From: Amphiplicatus metriothermophilus
GTDB lineage: Bacteria > Pseudomonadota > Alphaproteobacteria > Caulobacterales > Parvularculaceae
Assembly: GCF_900199215.1 (NCBI RefSeq)
Contig: NZ_FZQA01000001.1
Coordinates: 372,001-436,000, forward strand
Reading direction: 5' to 3'
Length of the DNA stretch: 64,000 nucleotides
Part shown: positions 26,882-35,915 of the stretch, piece by piece
How positions within the stretch are numbered: position 1 is the first letter of the stretch
Layout: the number at the start of each line of letters is the position of its first letter
Made by a program: the position numbers and the translations under genes
Notes under the pieces: generated by a model
Databases searched by the model: none
Told to the model about the DNA's origin: nothing
What the model saw: only the letters and a program-made list of their open reading frames with translations

Positions 26882-27325
26882 TCAGAGCGTCCCGCGACCC
26901 TTCGCGAGGGCGAACACGAGTCCGCCGAGCGCGCCGGCGAGCGCCTGCAGCGCCAGCCCGACGGCGTCGCGCGCCCCGCCGATGACGCCCGCCCCGCCGC
27001 CGAGCTGCGCCTCTATCAGGATGATGACGGTCAGGACCGCCGCCGCGCCCGCAGCCGGATAGGCGATCGGCGCGAGCGGCTTCAGCAGGCGCTTGACGGC
27101 CGCCGCGACCGCGAAGCCGATCAGCAGCCCGACGGCGAGCATCAAGCCGTAGAGCCACAGCCCCGTGAAATTCGCAAGATAAGTCTCGGCCTGCTGGCCG
27201 GCGGTGTAGACCATGCCGATCGCGGCCTGCTTGGCGATGATCTGCTGGGTATAGAACGCCGCGGCGGCGACATAGGTCGTCGCGGCCGCGGCGAGGTAAG
27301 CGCCTGCGATGCGAAGAATCTTCAT
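26882..27325 (-). CDS. hypothetical membrane protein (147 aa)
   Basis: No family recognised. Four hydrophobic segments are evident: residues ~5-24 (LRIAGAYLAAAATTYVAAAAF), ~54-76, ~87-107 and ~123-143, Ala/Gly-rich, with a soluble loop (IIAKQAAIGMVYTAGQQAE) between the first two. It probably sits in the inner membrane with both termini in the cytoplasm. It lies 51 bases upstream of rimO on the same strand and may share a transcript. Codon use is normal, and GAAGATTCTT near the start means the RBS is not obvious. Function unknown. Confidence 0.75.
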   Translation of the reverse strand: MKILRIAGAYLAAAATTYVAAAAFYTQQIIAKQAAIGMVYTAGQQAETYLANFTGLWLYGLMLAVGLLIGFAVAAAVKRLLKPLAPIAYPAAGAAAVLTVIILIEAQLGGGAGVIGGARDAVGLALQALAGALGGLVFALAKGRGTL

Positions 27326-27469
27326 ATCCTCGTCCCCGTCCGCTGTTCGCCCGGCACTATGGGGCAGGCCCGGCGTTGACGTCGAGCCCCGCGGGGCCTT
27401 AACCCTTTAGGCGCGTATCGCCTTGCGTTCCCGCCCTTTCCGGTCAGCCAGCCACAGGGAGCCCCGCTC

Positions 27470-28666
27470 ATGGCCCGCCGTCTGCGTTTCCTGCTCGTCG
27501 CCAGCGCGTTCGCCCTCGCCGCCTGCTCGAATGAGAACGCCTCTTCGGCGGCCGGCCCCGACAGACCGAAAGGCGGCGGCGATCCTGCGCTTCAGACCAC
27601 GCTCGCCGAGCCGGCGCCGGAAGGCGAACGCGCGCTGAATGTCGAGGTTCTCGCCGAAGGCCTCGTCAATCCGTGGTGCGTCGCCTTTCTGCCGGACGGA
27701 ACCATTCTGGTGACGGAGCGGGCGGGCCGGCTGCGCGTGATCCGCGACGGGGCGCTGGTCGAAGAGCCCGTCGCCGGCGTCCCCGAGGTCTACGCGCACA
27801 ACCAGGCCGGGCTGTTCGACATTCTTCCGCATCCGGACTTCGCCGAGAACCGGACGGTCTTCCTCGCCTACGCGCACGGGACCGATCGCGCCAACGCGCT
27901 TCGGGTGGCGCGCGCGACCTTCGACGGCGCGGCGCTCAACGATCTCGAAGTCATATACGAAGCCAAGCCGATGAAAGAGGCCGGCTATCATTACGGCGGC
28001 AAGATCGTCTACGCGCCCGACGGAACGCTGTGGGTCTCGGTCGGGGAAGGCTCGCGCTACAAGGAGCTCGCCCAGGACATGACGACCAGCTTCGGCGCGA
28101 TCATCCGCATCAATCAGGACGGCTCGATCCCGGAGGACAATCCCGACTTCGGCGAAGACGCCCTGCCCGAGCTCTGGACCAAGGGCCACCGCAATCCGCA
28201 GGGCCTCGCCTGGGACGGCGAACGCGGAATCCTCTGGTCGAACGAGCACGGCCCCCGCGGCGGCGACGAGATAAACGTCATCGAGAAAGGCGCCAATTAC
28301 GGCTGGCCGCTCGCGAGCTACGGTATCGACTATAACGGCGCGCGCATCACGCCGTTCACGGAGTATGAAGGGACCAGGCAGCCCTTCAAATACTGGACGC
28401 CGTCGATCGGCGTTTCCGGTCTCGCCGTTTATCGCGGCGACCTCTTCCCCGACTGGGACGGCGATCTTTTCGTCGGCGCGATGGCCACGCGGGCGCTGCA
28501 CCGCATCGACCTCGACGAGGCCGGAAACGAGATCGGCGAGGAGCGCTATCTCCTCGGCGAACGGGTCCGCGACGTGCGCGTCGGTCCTGACGGCGCGATC
28601 TACGTCACGACCGAAGACCGACAAGGCGCGCCGATCGGCCAGGTGCTGCGCCTGACGCCCCAGTGA
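27470..28666 (+). CDS. PQQ-dependent sugar dehydrogenase-like lipoprotein
   Basis: 398-aa beta-propeller protein of the soluble aldose dehydrogenase (Asd/YliI, GDH-B) family. A lipoprotein signal peptide ends at the lipobox LAAC (Cys19-20 region), so the protein is membrane-anchored in the periplasm. Family signatures are LVNPWCVAFLPDGTILVTER (~65-84), YHYGGKIVYAPDGTLWVSVGEG, LWTKGHRNPQGLAWD (catalytic His region) and NEHGPRGGDEINVIEKGANYG. Such enzymes oxidise aldoses using PQQ. PQQ synthesis genes are not in the window, so activity depends on genes elsewhere or external PQQ. It is convergent with acyP at its 3' end. Confidence 0.9.
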   Translation: MARRLRFLLVASAFALAACSNENASSAAGPDRPKGGGDPALQTTLAEPAPEGERALNVEVLAEGLVNPWCVAFLPDGTILVTERAGRLRVIRDGALVEEPVAGVPEVYAHNQAGLFDILPHPDFAENRTVFLAYAHGTDRANALRVARATFDGAALNDLEVIYEAKPMKEAGYHYGGKIVYAPDGTLWVSVGEGSRYKELAQDMTTSFGAIIRINQDGSIPEDNPDFGEDALPELWTKGHRNPQGLAWDGERGILWSNEHGPRGGDEINVIEKGANYGWPLASYGIDYNGARITPFTEYEGTRQPFKYWTPSIGVSGLAVYRGDLFPDWDGDLFVGAMATRALHRIDLDEAGNEIGEERYLLGERVRDVRVGPDGAIYVTTEDRQGAPIGQVLRLTPQ

Positions 28667-28670
28667 ACGT

Positions 28671-28958
28671 CTAGACCGTCGGCAGGATGCGAAAGCCCGG
28701 CTCGACCGGCGCTTCGGCGAGGGTCTGGTCGATGGCCGTCACGCGCGCGGCCGGCGGGCCGCGCCAGGCTTTCTCGATGAAAGCGCGCGTCCGTTCCGGC
28801 GCGCCAGAGACGAGCGCCTCGACCGAACCGTCCGCGCGATTGCGCGCCCAGCCGTCGAGCCCGCCGGCGCGCGCTTCGCGCCCGACCCAGGCGCGATAGC
28901 CGACGCCCTGCACGCGGCCCCTGATGACGAGGCGGACGCTGACGCGATCCTCAGCCAT
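28671..28958 (-). CDS. acyP: acylphosphatase
   Basis: Small enzyme (95 aa) hydrolysing acyl phosphates such as acetyl- or carbamoyl-phosphate. The phosphate-binding loop GRVQGVGYRAWV (residues ~13-24) holds the catalytic Arg, and WARNRADGSVEALVSG (~37-52) holds the catalytic Asn. The C-terminal strand is FRILPTV. Start ATG at 28958; GGTTACCTTGCGCCT upstream gives only a weak SD. Only 4 bases separate it from the convergent sugar dehydrogenase stop. Confidence 0.95.
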   Translation of the reverse strand: MAEDRVSVRLVIRGRVQGVGYRAWVGREARAGGLDGWARNRADGSVEALVSGAPERTRAFIEKAWRGPPAARVTAIDQTLAEAPVEPGFRILPTV

Positions 28959-29037
28959 AGGCGCAAGGTAACCCTAGCGACGGCGCGTTTCCATAAGCGC
29001 GCTCGCGCACGCCTGCGGATCGGGCTAGCCTCGCGCG

Positions 29038-30255
29038 ATGTTTCGGCGGCTGCAATCCATCGGACCGGGGGCCATCGTCGCGGCGGCTTTCATCGGACCG
29101 GGCACGGTGACGACGGCGACGCTCGCCGGCGCCCATTACGGCTATGCGCTCGTCTGGGCCCTCCTCTTCGCGACCCTCGCCGCGATCGTCCTTCAGGAGA
29201 TGGCGGTCCGCCTGGGCGTGGTCGCACGGCTCGGCCTCGGCGAGGCGGCGCTTTCCGCCTTCGCGAACGCCCCGGTCGCACGGATCATGATCTCTGCACT
29301 GATCATCGCCGCGCTTTATGTCGGAAACGCGGCTTACGAAGGCGGTAACATCGCCGGCGCGGCGCTGGGCGCGCAGGCGGCGCTGCCGGACGCTTCTCCC
29401 CGCCCCGTCGTCGCCGGCGCGATCGCCGCGGGGGCGTGCGCGCTTCTTTATTTCGGCGGCTACCGCGCGATCGAGCGCGCGCTTATCGGCATGGTCGTTC
29501 TCATGAGCCTGTGCTTTCTCGCGACGGCGATCATCGTGCGCCCCGATCTGGGCGCGCTGCTCGCCGCCGCCGCGCGCCCGCGTCTGCCGGACGGAGCGCT
29601 TCTCGTCGCGCTCGGTCTCATCGGCACGACCATCGTGCCCTACAATCTTTTTCTTCACGCGGCGGCGGCGCGCGCGAAATGGGCCGATGCGAGGGGCCTT
29701 GGCGACGCCCGCTTCGACGCGTCGCTGTCGATCGGCGCGGGAGGAATCGTTTCCATCCTGGTGCTGACGACAGCGGCGGCGAGCCTGTTCGGCTCGGGCA
29801 CCGTCATCGAGAGCGCCGCCGACATGGCGCGCCAGCTCGAACCGCTCGCCGGCGCGGCGGCGACCTGGCTGCTCGCCGCCGGGCTGTTCGCCGCAGGCCT
29901 TACTTCGGCGATCACAGCGCCGCTCGCCACCGCTTACGCGGCCAGCGAGATATTCCGCTTCCGGAGCGATCCTAAGGCGCCAGCCTTTCGCCTCGTCGCG
30001 CTGAGCGTAGTCGGCGCCGGTGCGGCCGCCGCGATCGCCGGCGAGCGGCCGGTGCGGCTCATTCTCTTCGCGCAGGCCGCCAACGGCCTTCTGCTGCCGC
30101 TCATCGCCTGTTTCCTGCTTTATGCGGCGAACCGGCGCGCGCTGCTGGACGGTCATGCGAACGGGCTTGCGGCCAATATCGCGGGCGGGGCCGTCATCCT
30201 GCTCGCGGCGCTGCTCGGCGCGCGAACCCTGGGGCGGGTTTTCGGCCTTTGGTGA
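29038..30255 (+). CDS. Nramp-like divalent metal transporter with non-canonical metal-site motifs
   Basis: 405-aa inner-membrane protein of 11 predicted helices, Nramp/MntH superfamily by overall pattern (SIGPGAIVAAAFIGPGTV at the N-terminus; GNAAYEGGNIAGAALG in helix 3; helix-6 region IVPYNLFLHA). The canonical metal-binding motifs are replaced: helix 1 DPGN reads GPGT (20-23) and helix 6 MPH reads VPY (200-202), followed by an Asn. It may therefore carry a substrate other than Mn/Fe, as in divergent Nramp-related branches. Start ATG at 29038 without a strong SD. It converges with the BCCT gene with only 2 bases between stops. Confidence 0.85.
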   Translation: MFRRLQSIGPGAIVAAAFIGPGTVTTATLAGAHYGYALVWALLFATLAAIVLQEMAVRLGVVARLGLGEAALSAFANAPVARIMISALIIAALYVGNAAYEGGNIAGAALGAQAALPDASPRPVVAGAIAAGACALLYFGGYRAIERALIGMVVLMSLCFLATAIIVRPDLGALLAAAARPRLPDGALLVALGLIGTTIVPYNLFLHAAAARAKWADARGLGDARFDASLSIGAGGIVSILVLTTAAASLFGSGTVIESAADMARQLEPLAGAAATWLLAAGLFAAGLTSAITAPLATAYAASEIFRFRSDPKAPAFRLVALSVVGAGAAAAIAGERPVRLILFAQAANGLLLPLIACFLLYAANRRALLDGHANGLAANIAGGAVILLAALLGARTLGRVFGLW

Positions 30256-30257
30256 GC

Positions 30258-31754
30258 CTATTGCAGCCGGCGCGGCCCCGTCAGCATCAGCCGCACCAGC
30301 GCCGCCCCGCACCCGATCAGAATTACGAGCCCCGGGACGCCGCCGAGATTCGACAGCATGCGGACGCCGTCGATTCCCTTGGTCGAGGTCATGACCCAGG
30401 CGACGGCGCCGATCAGCACGCCCCAGAAAATCTTGATCCACAGGCGCGCGCCCTTCGGTTCGTTCTCATGCCGGCGCGCTTTGAGACACACGCTGGCGAT
30501 GGAATGCGTGTTGGAATCCATCGCCGTGACGAAAGAGACGAACGTCGAGAACACGAAAACGAGCGTGGCGATCATCGTCAGCGGCAGCGCGCCCAAAAGC
30601 GCGTACATCACCGCTTCCGGCCCGCCGCCATCAAGCGCCGCGGTGAGCGCGCCTTGCGTCTCGCGATCTATATTGAGCGCGGCGCCGCCGAAAACCGTCA
30701 TCCAGACCATGCCGAACAGCGCCGGCGCGGCAAGGCTTATCAGAATGAATTCGCGCACCGTATAGCCGACGGCGATGCGCCCCAGAAACATCGCCGTGAT
30801 CGGCGCCCAGGCGAGCCAGTTGGCGAAGTAGAAGATCGTCCAGTCGCGGCTCCAGGCGCTGTCTTCGCCGAGCCCGAGGTCGAGGCTGCGCGGCAGGAAA
30901 TCCCGCGCATAGGCGAGCGCGCTTTCCCCGCCGAGCGAAAGAACCGCCCAGGTCGGCCCCGCGATGAGCACGAAGAGGACGAGCGCGAAGAACAGTCGGA
31001 TGTTGAGATCGGACAGATATTTGATGCCGCGCTGCAGGCCGCTCACCGAAGAGCCGACATAGGCGGCGACGATGAGCGCGGTCGTCGCCAGCCGCAGCGG
31101 CGCGCCGTCGGGAACGCCGACGGCGCCGCCCAGCCCGCTGGCGAGGGTCATCACGCCTGCGCCGAGCGACGCGGCGACGCCCGCGACCAGCGCGAACAGC
31201 GCGGCCGCGTCGATGAGCGCGCCCGCCGGCCCCTCCATCGCGCGGCCGAAGACGAGGCGCAACGGTCCGCTCAAGGAGTAAGCGCCGTTGCAATTGTAAT
31301 AGGCGAGCGCGAAGGCGAGCGAGGCGACGGCGTAGATCGAATAGGGCGTGATCGCCCAGTGCATGTATAGTGTCGACAGGGCGAAGCGCGCGGCGGCGTC
31401 GCTGCGCGCCGGCGCCTGCGCGAAACCCGGCGGCGCGTTGAAATGAAACAGCGGCTCGGCGACTCCCCAAAAGAGGATGCCTGTCGCGATCGTCGTGCAC
31501 AGGGTTATCGCGAACCAGTTCCAGCGCTTCAGGACCGGGCGGGCGTCGCGCCCGCCGATGCGCGCCCCGCCCAACGGCGAGACGAACACGATCGCCATCA
31601 GCACGACCGCCGCGAAAGAAGAAAGGCTGAACGCCCAACCGAGGCGATCGAGAATCCGCTCATGCGCCGCCGTCGCGGCGGCGAGGAAGCCCTCGAAGTC
31701 GACGAGGCTCGCCGCGAGGGCGAGGAGAAGCAGGACCGCCGGCGGCCAGAACAC
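30258..31754 (-). CDS. BCCT family betaine/choline/carnitine transporter
   Basis: Na+- or H+-coupled secondary transporter for quaternary ammonium compounds such as glycine betaine, usually for osmoprotection. About 498 aa and 12 helices. Signatures are NWFAITLCTTIATGILFWGVAEPLF in helices 2-3 (substrate Trp region), SNLGGVPGLVI near the C-terminus and the family Trp box at FYFANWLAWAPITAMFLGRI. GTG 31754 is chosen (AAGG 12 bases upstream); a longer frame to 31889 would overlap rpsP and encode a basic non-family N-terminus. The start is uncertain by up to 45 codons. It follows rpsP on the same strand. Confidence 0.85.
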   Translation of the reverse strand: MFWPPAVLLLLALAASLVDFEGFLAAATAAHERILDRLGWAFSLSSFAAVVLMAIVFVSPLGGARIGGRDARPVLKRWNWFAITLCTTIATGILFWGVAEPLFHFNAPPGFAQAPARSDAAARFALSTLYMHWAITPYSIYAVASLAFALAYYNCNGAYSLSGPLRLVFGRAMEGPAGALIDAAALFALVAGVAASLGAGVMTLASGLGGAVGVPDGAPLRLATTALIVAAYVGSSVSGLQRGIKYLSDLNIRLFFALVLFVLIAGPTWAVLSLGGESALAYARDFLPRSLDLGLGEDSAWSRDWTIFYFANWLAWAPITAMFLGRIAVGYTVREFILISLAAPALFGMVWMTVFGGAALNIDRETQGALTAALDGGGPEAVMYALLGALPLTMIATLVFVFSTFVSFVTAMDSNTHSIASVCLKARRHENEPKGARLWIKIFWGVLIGAVAWVMTSTKGIDGVRMLSNLGGVPGLVILIGCGAALVRLMLTGPRRLQ

Positions 31755-31842
31755 CAGCGGGCGCGCCTTCTGCAGCTTCGTTCCGCATCGCCGCCATGAT
31801 CGGTCATCGGGCGGCGAAACGCAAAACCGCGCGCGCCCGCCT

Positions 31843-32232
31843 TTACTCCGCGCTCGCCTCTTCGGCGGGCGCTTCCTCGGCCGGCGCATTGGCGGCGGCT
31901 TCTTTCTCGGCGCGGGCCGCGGCGCGCTCCTTGGCCTTGGCGCCGGGCTCGCCCTTCTTCGGATTGTTCCCCCGCTCCCACTTAACGAGGTCGTTCGCCG
32001 ACAGGAATCGCGCGACGCGGTCGGTGGGCTTGGCGCCGACGCCGAGCCAGTGCTTCACACGTTCTTCATTGTACTGAACGCGCTTGGGATCGTCCTTGGC
32101 CAGAAGCGGATTATAGACGCCGATCTTCTCGATGAAGCGGCCGTCGCGCGGGCTTTTCGCCTCGGCCACCACGATCGAGTAGAACGGGCGCTTCTTCGCC
32201 CCGCCTCGGGCCAGTCTGATTTTGAGAGCCAT
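31843..32232 (-). CDS. rpsP: 30S ribosomal protein S16
   Basis: Essential 30S assembly protein. Residues 1-85 are canonical ([20 protein letters not shown], then [20 protein letters not shown] and NPLL...). The C-terminal ~45 residues are an Ala/Glu/Lys-rich tail ([21 protein letters not shown] region) common in Alphaproteobacteria but dispensable for the fold. Start ATG 32232 with AGAAGGAAAACTGAC as SD. The usual downstream partners rimM, trmD and rplS are not here; a BCCT transporter follows instead. ffh is upstream, 83 bases away. Confidence 0.98.
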   Translation of the reverse strand: MALKIRLARGGAKKRPFYSIVVAEAKSPRDGRFIEKIGVYNPLLAKDDPKRVQYNEERVKHWLGVGAKPTDRVARFLSANDLVKWERGNNPKKGEPGAKAKERAAARAEKEAAANAPAEEAPAEEASAE

Positions 32233-32263
32233 GTCAGTTTTCCTTCTTCTGATCTGAGTACCT

Positions 32264-32308
32264 AGTGCGTAGTGCGTCGGAAGCGGTTGCTTCTGCGCAC
32301 CACGCACT
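32264..32308. repeat. imperfect hairpin between ffh and rpsP
   Basis: AGTGCGTAGTGCG... pairs with ...CGCACCACGCACT around a short loop, with a few mismatches and an internal direct repeat AGTGCGT. There is no T-run, so it is not a typical terminator; it may be a processing site or a REP-like element. Confidence 0.55.
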
Positions 32309-32315
32309 GTGAACT

Positions 32316-33845
32316 TTACTTCTTCCTCCCCGGCGGGCCGCCAAGCCCCGGCGGCATGGGGCCGCGGCCCGACAGCGCTTTTTCGAGAGCGTCGAAGTCT
32401 ATTTCGTCCGAGCCTTGAGCCTCGCCGCCGCCGGCCTGTTTCAGCAGCGCGCCCGGATCGCCGACGCCCGGCGTCCCGCCCAAAGCGCCGCCGAGGCCGC
32501 CCATGCCCATCATCTGGCCTGCGAGCCCCTTCATGCCGCCCTTGCCCATTTTCTTCATCATATCCGCCATCTGGCGGTGGGCCTTGAGCAGCTTGTTCAC
32601 TTCCTGCACGGAGGTTCCAGAACCTTTGGCGATGCGGATCTTGCGCCTGGCGTTGAGGATCGCAGGCTTCCTGCGTTCGGCCTTCGTCATGGAGCTGATG
32701 ATCGCTTCCTGGCGCTTGATCTCCCTGTCGTCGAACCCGCCGGCGGCGTCGACCATCTTCTTCATCTTTCCCATGCCGGGCATGAGGCCGAGGATCGCGC
32801 CCATGCCGCCCATTTTACGCATCTGGCGGAACTGCTCGGCGAGGTCGTCGAGATCGAACGCGCCCTTGGCGAGCTTTTTCGCCTGGCGCCTGGCTTTTTC
32901 GAGGTCGAGGTCTTCGGCCGCTTTCTCGACGAGGGAGACGATGTCGCCCATGCCGAGAATGCGTCCCGCCATGCGTTTGGCGTCGAAGGCGTCGAGCGCG
33001 TCGAGCTTTTCGCCGACCCCGACGAATTTCACCGGCGCGCCGGTGACCGCGCGCATCGACAGCGCCGCCCCGCCGCGCGCGTCGCCGTCCATCCGTGTGA
33101 GGATCACCCCGGTGACCGGCAGCCGCGCCTTGAACTTCTCCGCGGTGTTGACTGCATCCTGGCCGGTGAGCGCGTCGACGACGAGCAGCGTCTCGATCGG
33201 CCGGGCGAGCGCGTGAATGTCCGCGACCTCGGCCATGAGCTGCTCGTCGATGGAAAGCCGGCCGGCGGTGTCGAGCAGCACCACGTCGAACCCGCTGAGC
33301 CGGGCCGCCTCCAGCGCCCGGCGCGCGATGTCGAGCGGGGTCTGGCCGGCGACGACGGGCAGGGTTTTGACGCCGGCCTGTTCGCCGAGAATCCTGAGCT
33401 GCTCCTGCGCGGCGGGCCGGCGCACGTCGAGCGAGGCCATGAGCACGCGCTTCTTCTCGCGCTTCTCGAGCCGCAGGGCGAGCTTGGCCGTGGTCGTCGT
33501 CTTGCCCGAGCCCTGCAGGCCGACCATGAGGATCGGCGCGGGCGGAGCCATGGCGAGATCGAGCGCGGCGTCCTGCCCCGCGCCGCCGAGGGTTTCGACG
33601 AGCGCGTCATGGACGATCTTGACGACCTGCTGGCCCGGCGCGACGGAGCGCAGGACTTCCTGGCCGATCGCGCGCTCCTTCACGCGCGCGATGAAGTCCT
33701 TGGCGACCGGGAGCGCGACGTCGGCCTCCAGAAGCGCGACGCGCACCTCGCGCAGCGCCTCCGCGACGTCTTTTTCCTCAAGCGCCCCGCGGCCGCGGAG
33801 CCTTTCGAAGATCGAACCCAGCCTTTCGCTCAGCGAGTCGAACAT
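32316..33845 (-). CDS. ffh: signal recognition particle protein Ffh
   Basis: GTPase that with 4.5S RNA targets nascent membrane proteins to FtsY. 509 aa. N domain residues 1-90 ([20 protein letters not shown]). G domain: [20 protein letters not shown] (P-loop, ~104), [12 protein letters not shown] (G3) and [13 protein letters not shown] (G4). Methionine-rich M domain: [20 protein letters not shown] near 345, and the RNA-binding [20 protein letters not shown]. The Gly/Met-rich C-terminus ends [10 protein letters not shown]. Start ATG 33845 after GAGAGGAAG. Confidence 0.98.
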   Translation of the reverse strand: MFDSLSERLGSIFERLRGRGALEEKDVAEALREVRVALLEADVALPVAKDFIARVKERAIGQEVLRSVAPGQQVVKIVHDALVETLGGAGQDAALDLAMAPPAPILMVGLQGSGKTTTTAKLALRLEKREKKRVLMASLDVRRPAAQEQLRILGEQAGVKTLPVVAGQTPLDIARRALEAARLSGFDVVLLDTAGRLSIDEQLMAEVADIHALARPIETLLVVDALTGQDAVNTAEKFKARLPVTGVILTRMDGDARGGAALSMRAVTGAPVKFVGVGEKLDALDAFDAKRMAGRILGMGDIVSLVEKAAEDLDLEKARRQAKKLAKGAFDLDDLAEQFRQMRKMGGMGAILGLMPGMGKMKKMVDAAGGFDDREIKRQEAIISSMTKAERRKPAILNARRKIRIAKGSGTSVQEVNKLLKAHRQMADMMKKMGKGGMKGLAGQMMGMGGLGGALGGTPGVGDPGALLKQAGGGEAQGSDEIDFDALEKALSGRGPMPPGLGGPPGRKK

Positions 33846-34074
33846 TCTTCCTCTCAACTGGGCTCAGGTTTTAGGCGTTGGGAAAATAGATCGGCCGGAG
33901 CGCCGCACATTCAATCCCCAAAACCCAGGCCCTAGGCCCTAACGCGAAGCGCCGCCGCGAGGGCGTTACCCCGGCGGCGGGACATCCCCGGCCCCGTCCC
34001 TTCTCCAAAGGGGGTCGTGCCGGCGGACGCGGGAAAACCGAGATTTCCCGAAAGCGTCGGGCGTCTCTAGCCGG
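33846..34074. other. intergenic region upstream of ffh
   Basis: 229 bases with no open gene. It holds the ffh promoter region, a CCCTAGGCCCTAACGC palindrome-like segment near 33930 and a TTTCCCGAAA-type symmetric spot near 34045. No RNA gene structure was recognised. Confidence 0.45.
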
Positions 34075-34392
34075 TCACGGCCCGGAACGCAAGCGGCGAA
34101 CGAGCGTCGGCAGCCGCAGGGCGACCCACAGGGCCGTCCAGACATTGCCGAGAACGAAAATCGGGAGCGCCCAGGCAAGGCCGACCGCGAGCCGGCGCTC
34201 GGCCAGGACGATCGCCGCGGCGGCGATGACGAAGCCGAGATAAAGATCGGCGAGGGTCACGATCGTCCACGGCTCGGCGAGCATCGCGGCGAGCACGGGC
34301 CCGAGCCCGCGCCCGTCCGCGCCCATGGCCCAGACGATCAGACCGACCAGCCCTGCGGCGAGCGCAAGAAAGAAAAGGCGCGCGTAAGCCAT
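34075..34392 (-). CDS. small membrane protein (105 aa)
   Basis: Three predicted transmembrane helices: ~4-22 (ARLFFLALAAGLVGLIVWA), ~43-62 (VTLADLYLGFVIAAAAIVLA) and ~68-90, followed by a basic tail RLPTLVRRLRSGP that suggests a cytoplasmic C-terminus. The EPWTIVTLADLYLGF core resembles bacterial DUF1475/DUF2834-type small membrane proteins, but I cannot assign it firmly. ATG 34392. It lies just downstream of the dicarboxylate symporter's stop region on the same strand side, though not obviously co-transcribed with it. Function unknown. Confidence 0.65.
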   Translation of the reverse strand: MAYARLFFLALAAGLVGLIVWAMGADGRGLGPVLAAMLAEPWTIVTLADLYLGFVIAAAAIVLAERRLAVGLAWALPIFVLGNVWTALWVALRLPTLVRRLRSGP

Positions 34393-34434
34393 GCCATTGT
34401 TACTCCCCGTTCGCGCCGGCGGATCATTTCCCGC

Positions 34435-35703
34435 CTAACTGGCCGGCTTCGCCCGGAAAACGTCTTCGTCGAGCTCGCCTTCCCATTTGGCCACGGCCGT
34501 GGCGACGGCCGCGTCGCCGGTGACGTTCACCACCGTGCGCATCATGTCGAGCAGCCGGTCGAAGGGGAAGATGAAGCCGATCACCAGCGCCGCGTGCTCG
34601 GGGCTGACCTCGAACACGTCGAGCACGATCGCGAGCAGGAACAGCGAGGCGGAGGGCACGCCCGCCGTGCCGATGGAGACGAGCGCAGCGGTGAGCGCGA
34701 TCAGGAAGTAATGCTGCGGCTCCAGCGCGTAGCCGAAGGCCTGGGCCGTGAAGAGCGCGACGATGCCGAGATAGAGCGACGTGCCGTCCATGTTGATCGT
34801 CGCGCCGAGCGGCAGCACCGATCCGGCGACGGATTTTTTCACGCCGAGATTTTCCGACACCGCGCGAATGGTCACCGGCAAAGTCGCGGAGGAGGACGAG
34901 GTCGAATAGGCGACCATCATCGCATCGAGAATCCCGCGGAAGAAATCCACGAAGGGCAAATTGAGGATGACGCGCACGAGCCCGCCATAAACGATCAGCA
35001 TGTGCAGCGCGCAGCCGAGATAGACGGCGAGCGTGAGCGACAGGATGGCGGTGAAGGTCGCGATTCCCTGCGTTCCGGCGACATAGGCGATGAGGCCGAA
35101 CACCCCGAAGGGCGCGAGCTCCATGATGATGTAGGTCATCTTGAGGACGGCCTCGGAGGCCGCTTCGAAAAACCGCCCCGCCGGCTCGCCTTCCTTGCGC
35201 GCCATCAAAAGGCCGACGCCGAGCAGCAGCGAGAAGAAGATCACCGCCAGCATGTCGCCCTCGACGAGCGCCGTGAACGGATTTTCCGGTATGATCGCCA
35301 TCAGCCGCTCGCCCAGCGGCTGGGCCTCGCCTATCTGGCGCGGCTCCGCGCCGCCGAGATCGACGCCCTCTCCGGGGCGGAACAGCGCGCCCATCGAAAG
35401 CCCGATCAAATTGGCGAAGAATGTTGTGAGAAAGTAAAGCGCGAACGCCTTGACCCCGAGCGAGCCGAGCTTCTTCGGATCGCCCATGGCGTAGACGCCG
35501 GCCGTCAGGGTGAAGAAGACGAGCGGGACGACGATCATCCGTATCAGGCGGATGAAGACGTCGCCGACGACTTTCGCCTTCGCGAGCAGGGCTTCGGCGG
35601 CGACCGGATCCATGGTCTGCGCCACGACGAGGCCGAAAGCCACCCCGAGCGCGAGCCCGAGAAACACCCGCTTCCACAGCTTGATCCGGAACCACCAGGC
35701 CAT
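34435..35703 (-). CDS. dicarboxylate/amino acid:cation symporter (DAACS family)
   Basis: Sodium- or proton-coupled uptake of glutamate/aspartate or C4-dicarboxylates, GltP/DctA-like, 422 aa. Hallmarks: first hairpin loop YSTSSSSATLPVT (~268-280), transmembrane-7 NMDGTSLYLG (~306), second hairpin SIGTAGVPSAS (~345) and DRLLDMMRTVVNVTGD in helix 8, where DxxxDxxRTxxNVxGD residues coordinate substrate and cation. Inner membrane trimer in the family. The specific substrate is not deducible, but Arg and Asp at the helix-8 sites favour acidic substrates. Confidence 0.93.
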   Translation of the reverse strand: MAWWFRIKLWKRVFLGLALGVAFGLVVAQTMDPVAAEALLAKAKVVGDVFIRLIRMIVVPLVFFTLTAGVYAMGDPKKLGSLGVKAFALYFLTTFFANLIGLSMGALFRPGEGVDLGGAEPRQIGEAQPLGERLMAIIPENPFTALVEGDMLAVIFFSLLLGVGLLMARKEGEPAGRFFEAASEAVLKMTYIIMELAPFGVFGLIAYVAGTQGIATFTAILSLTLAVYLGCALHMLIVYGGLVRVILNLPFVDFFRGILDAMMVAYSTSSSSATLPVTIRAVSENLGVKKSVAGSVLPLGATINMDGTSLYLGIVALFTAQAFGYALEPQHYFLIALTAALVSIGTAGVPSASLFLLAIVLDVFEVSPEHAALVIGFIFPFDRLLDMMRTVVNVTGDAAVATAVAKWEGELDEDVFRAKPAS

Positions 35704-35768
35704 CGCGCGCTCGCTTTCCGTTCTGTTGAGATGCGGCGAACGACGCCCCCCCCTTGCGTCGCTCTCCG

Positions 35769-35915
35769 TCAGACGGCGGGATATGGATTGTGGCCAATCG
35801 CGCGGAGGAGGTAAAGCCTACCGCGCCGCCAGCGCAGCACGTGCATCTCGCCGTCGATGACGAGCTTGACATCGACCCTGCGCCAGCGGCGCGCGATGAG
35901 TTCGGCGGCGATCAT
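35769..35915 (-). CDS. small hypothetical protein, coupled to S9 peptidase gene (48 aa)
   Basis: A 49-codon frame whose ATG overlaps the stop of the upstream peptidase as ATGA, the arrangement of translationally coupled genes. The product is basic and amphipathic, with no signal or membrane helix: starts MIAAELIARRWRRVDVKLVI and ends GHNPYPAV. Codons are GC-rich at third positions like the neighbours. The overlap and codon bias argue for a real gene; its short length and lack of recognised family argue for caution. Confidence 0.45.
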   Translation of the reverse strand: MIAAELIARRWRRVDVKLVIDGEMHVLRWRRGRLYLLRAIGHNPYPAV

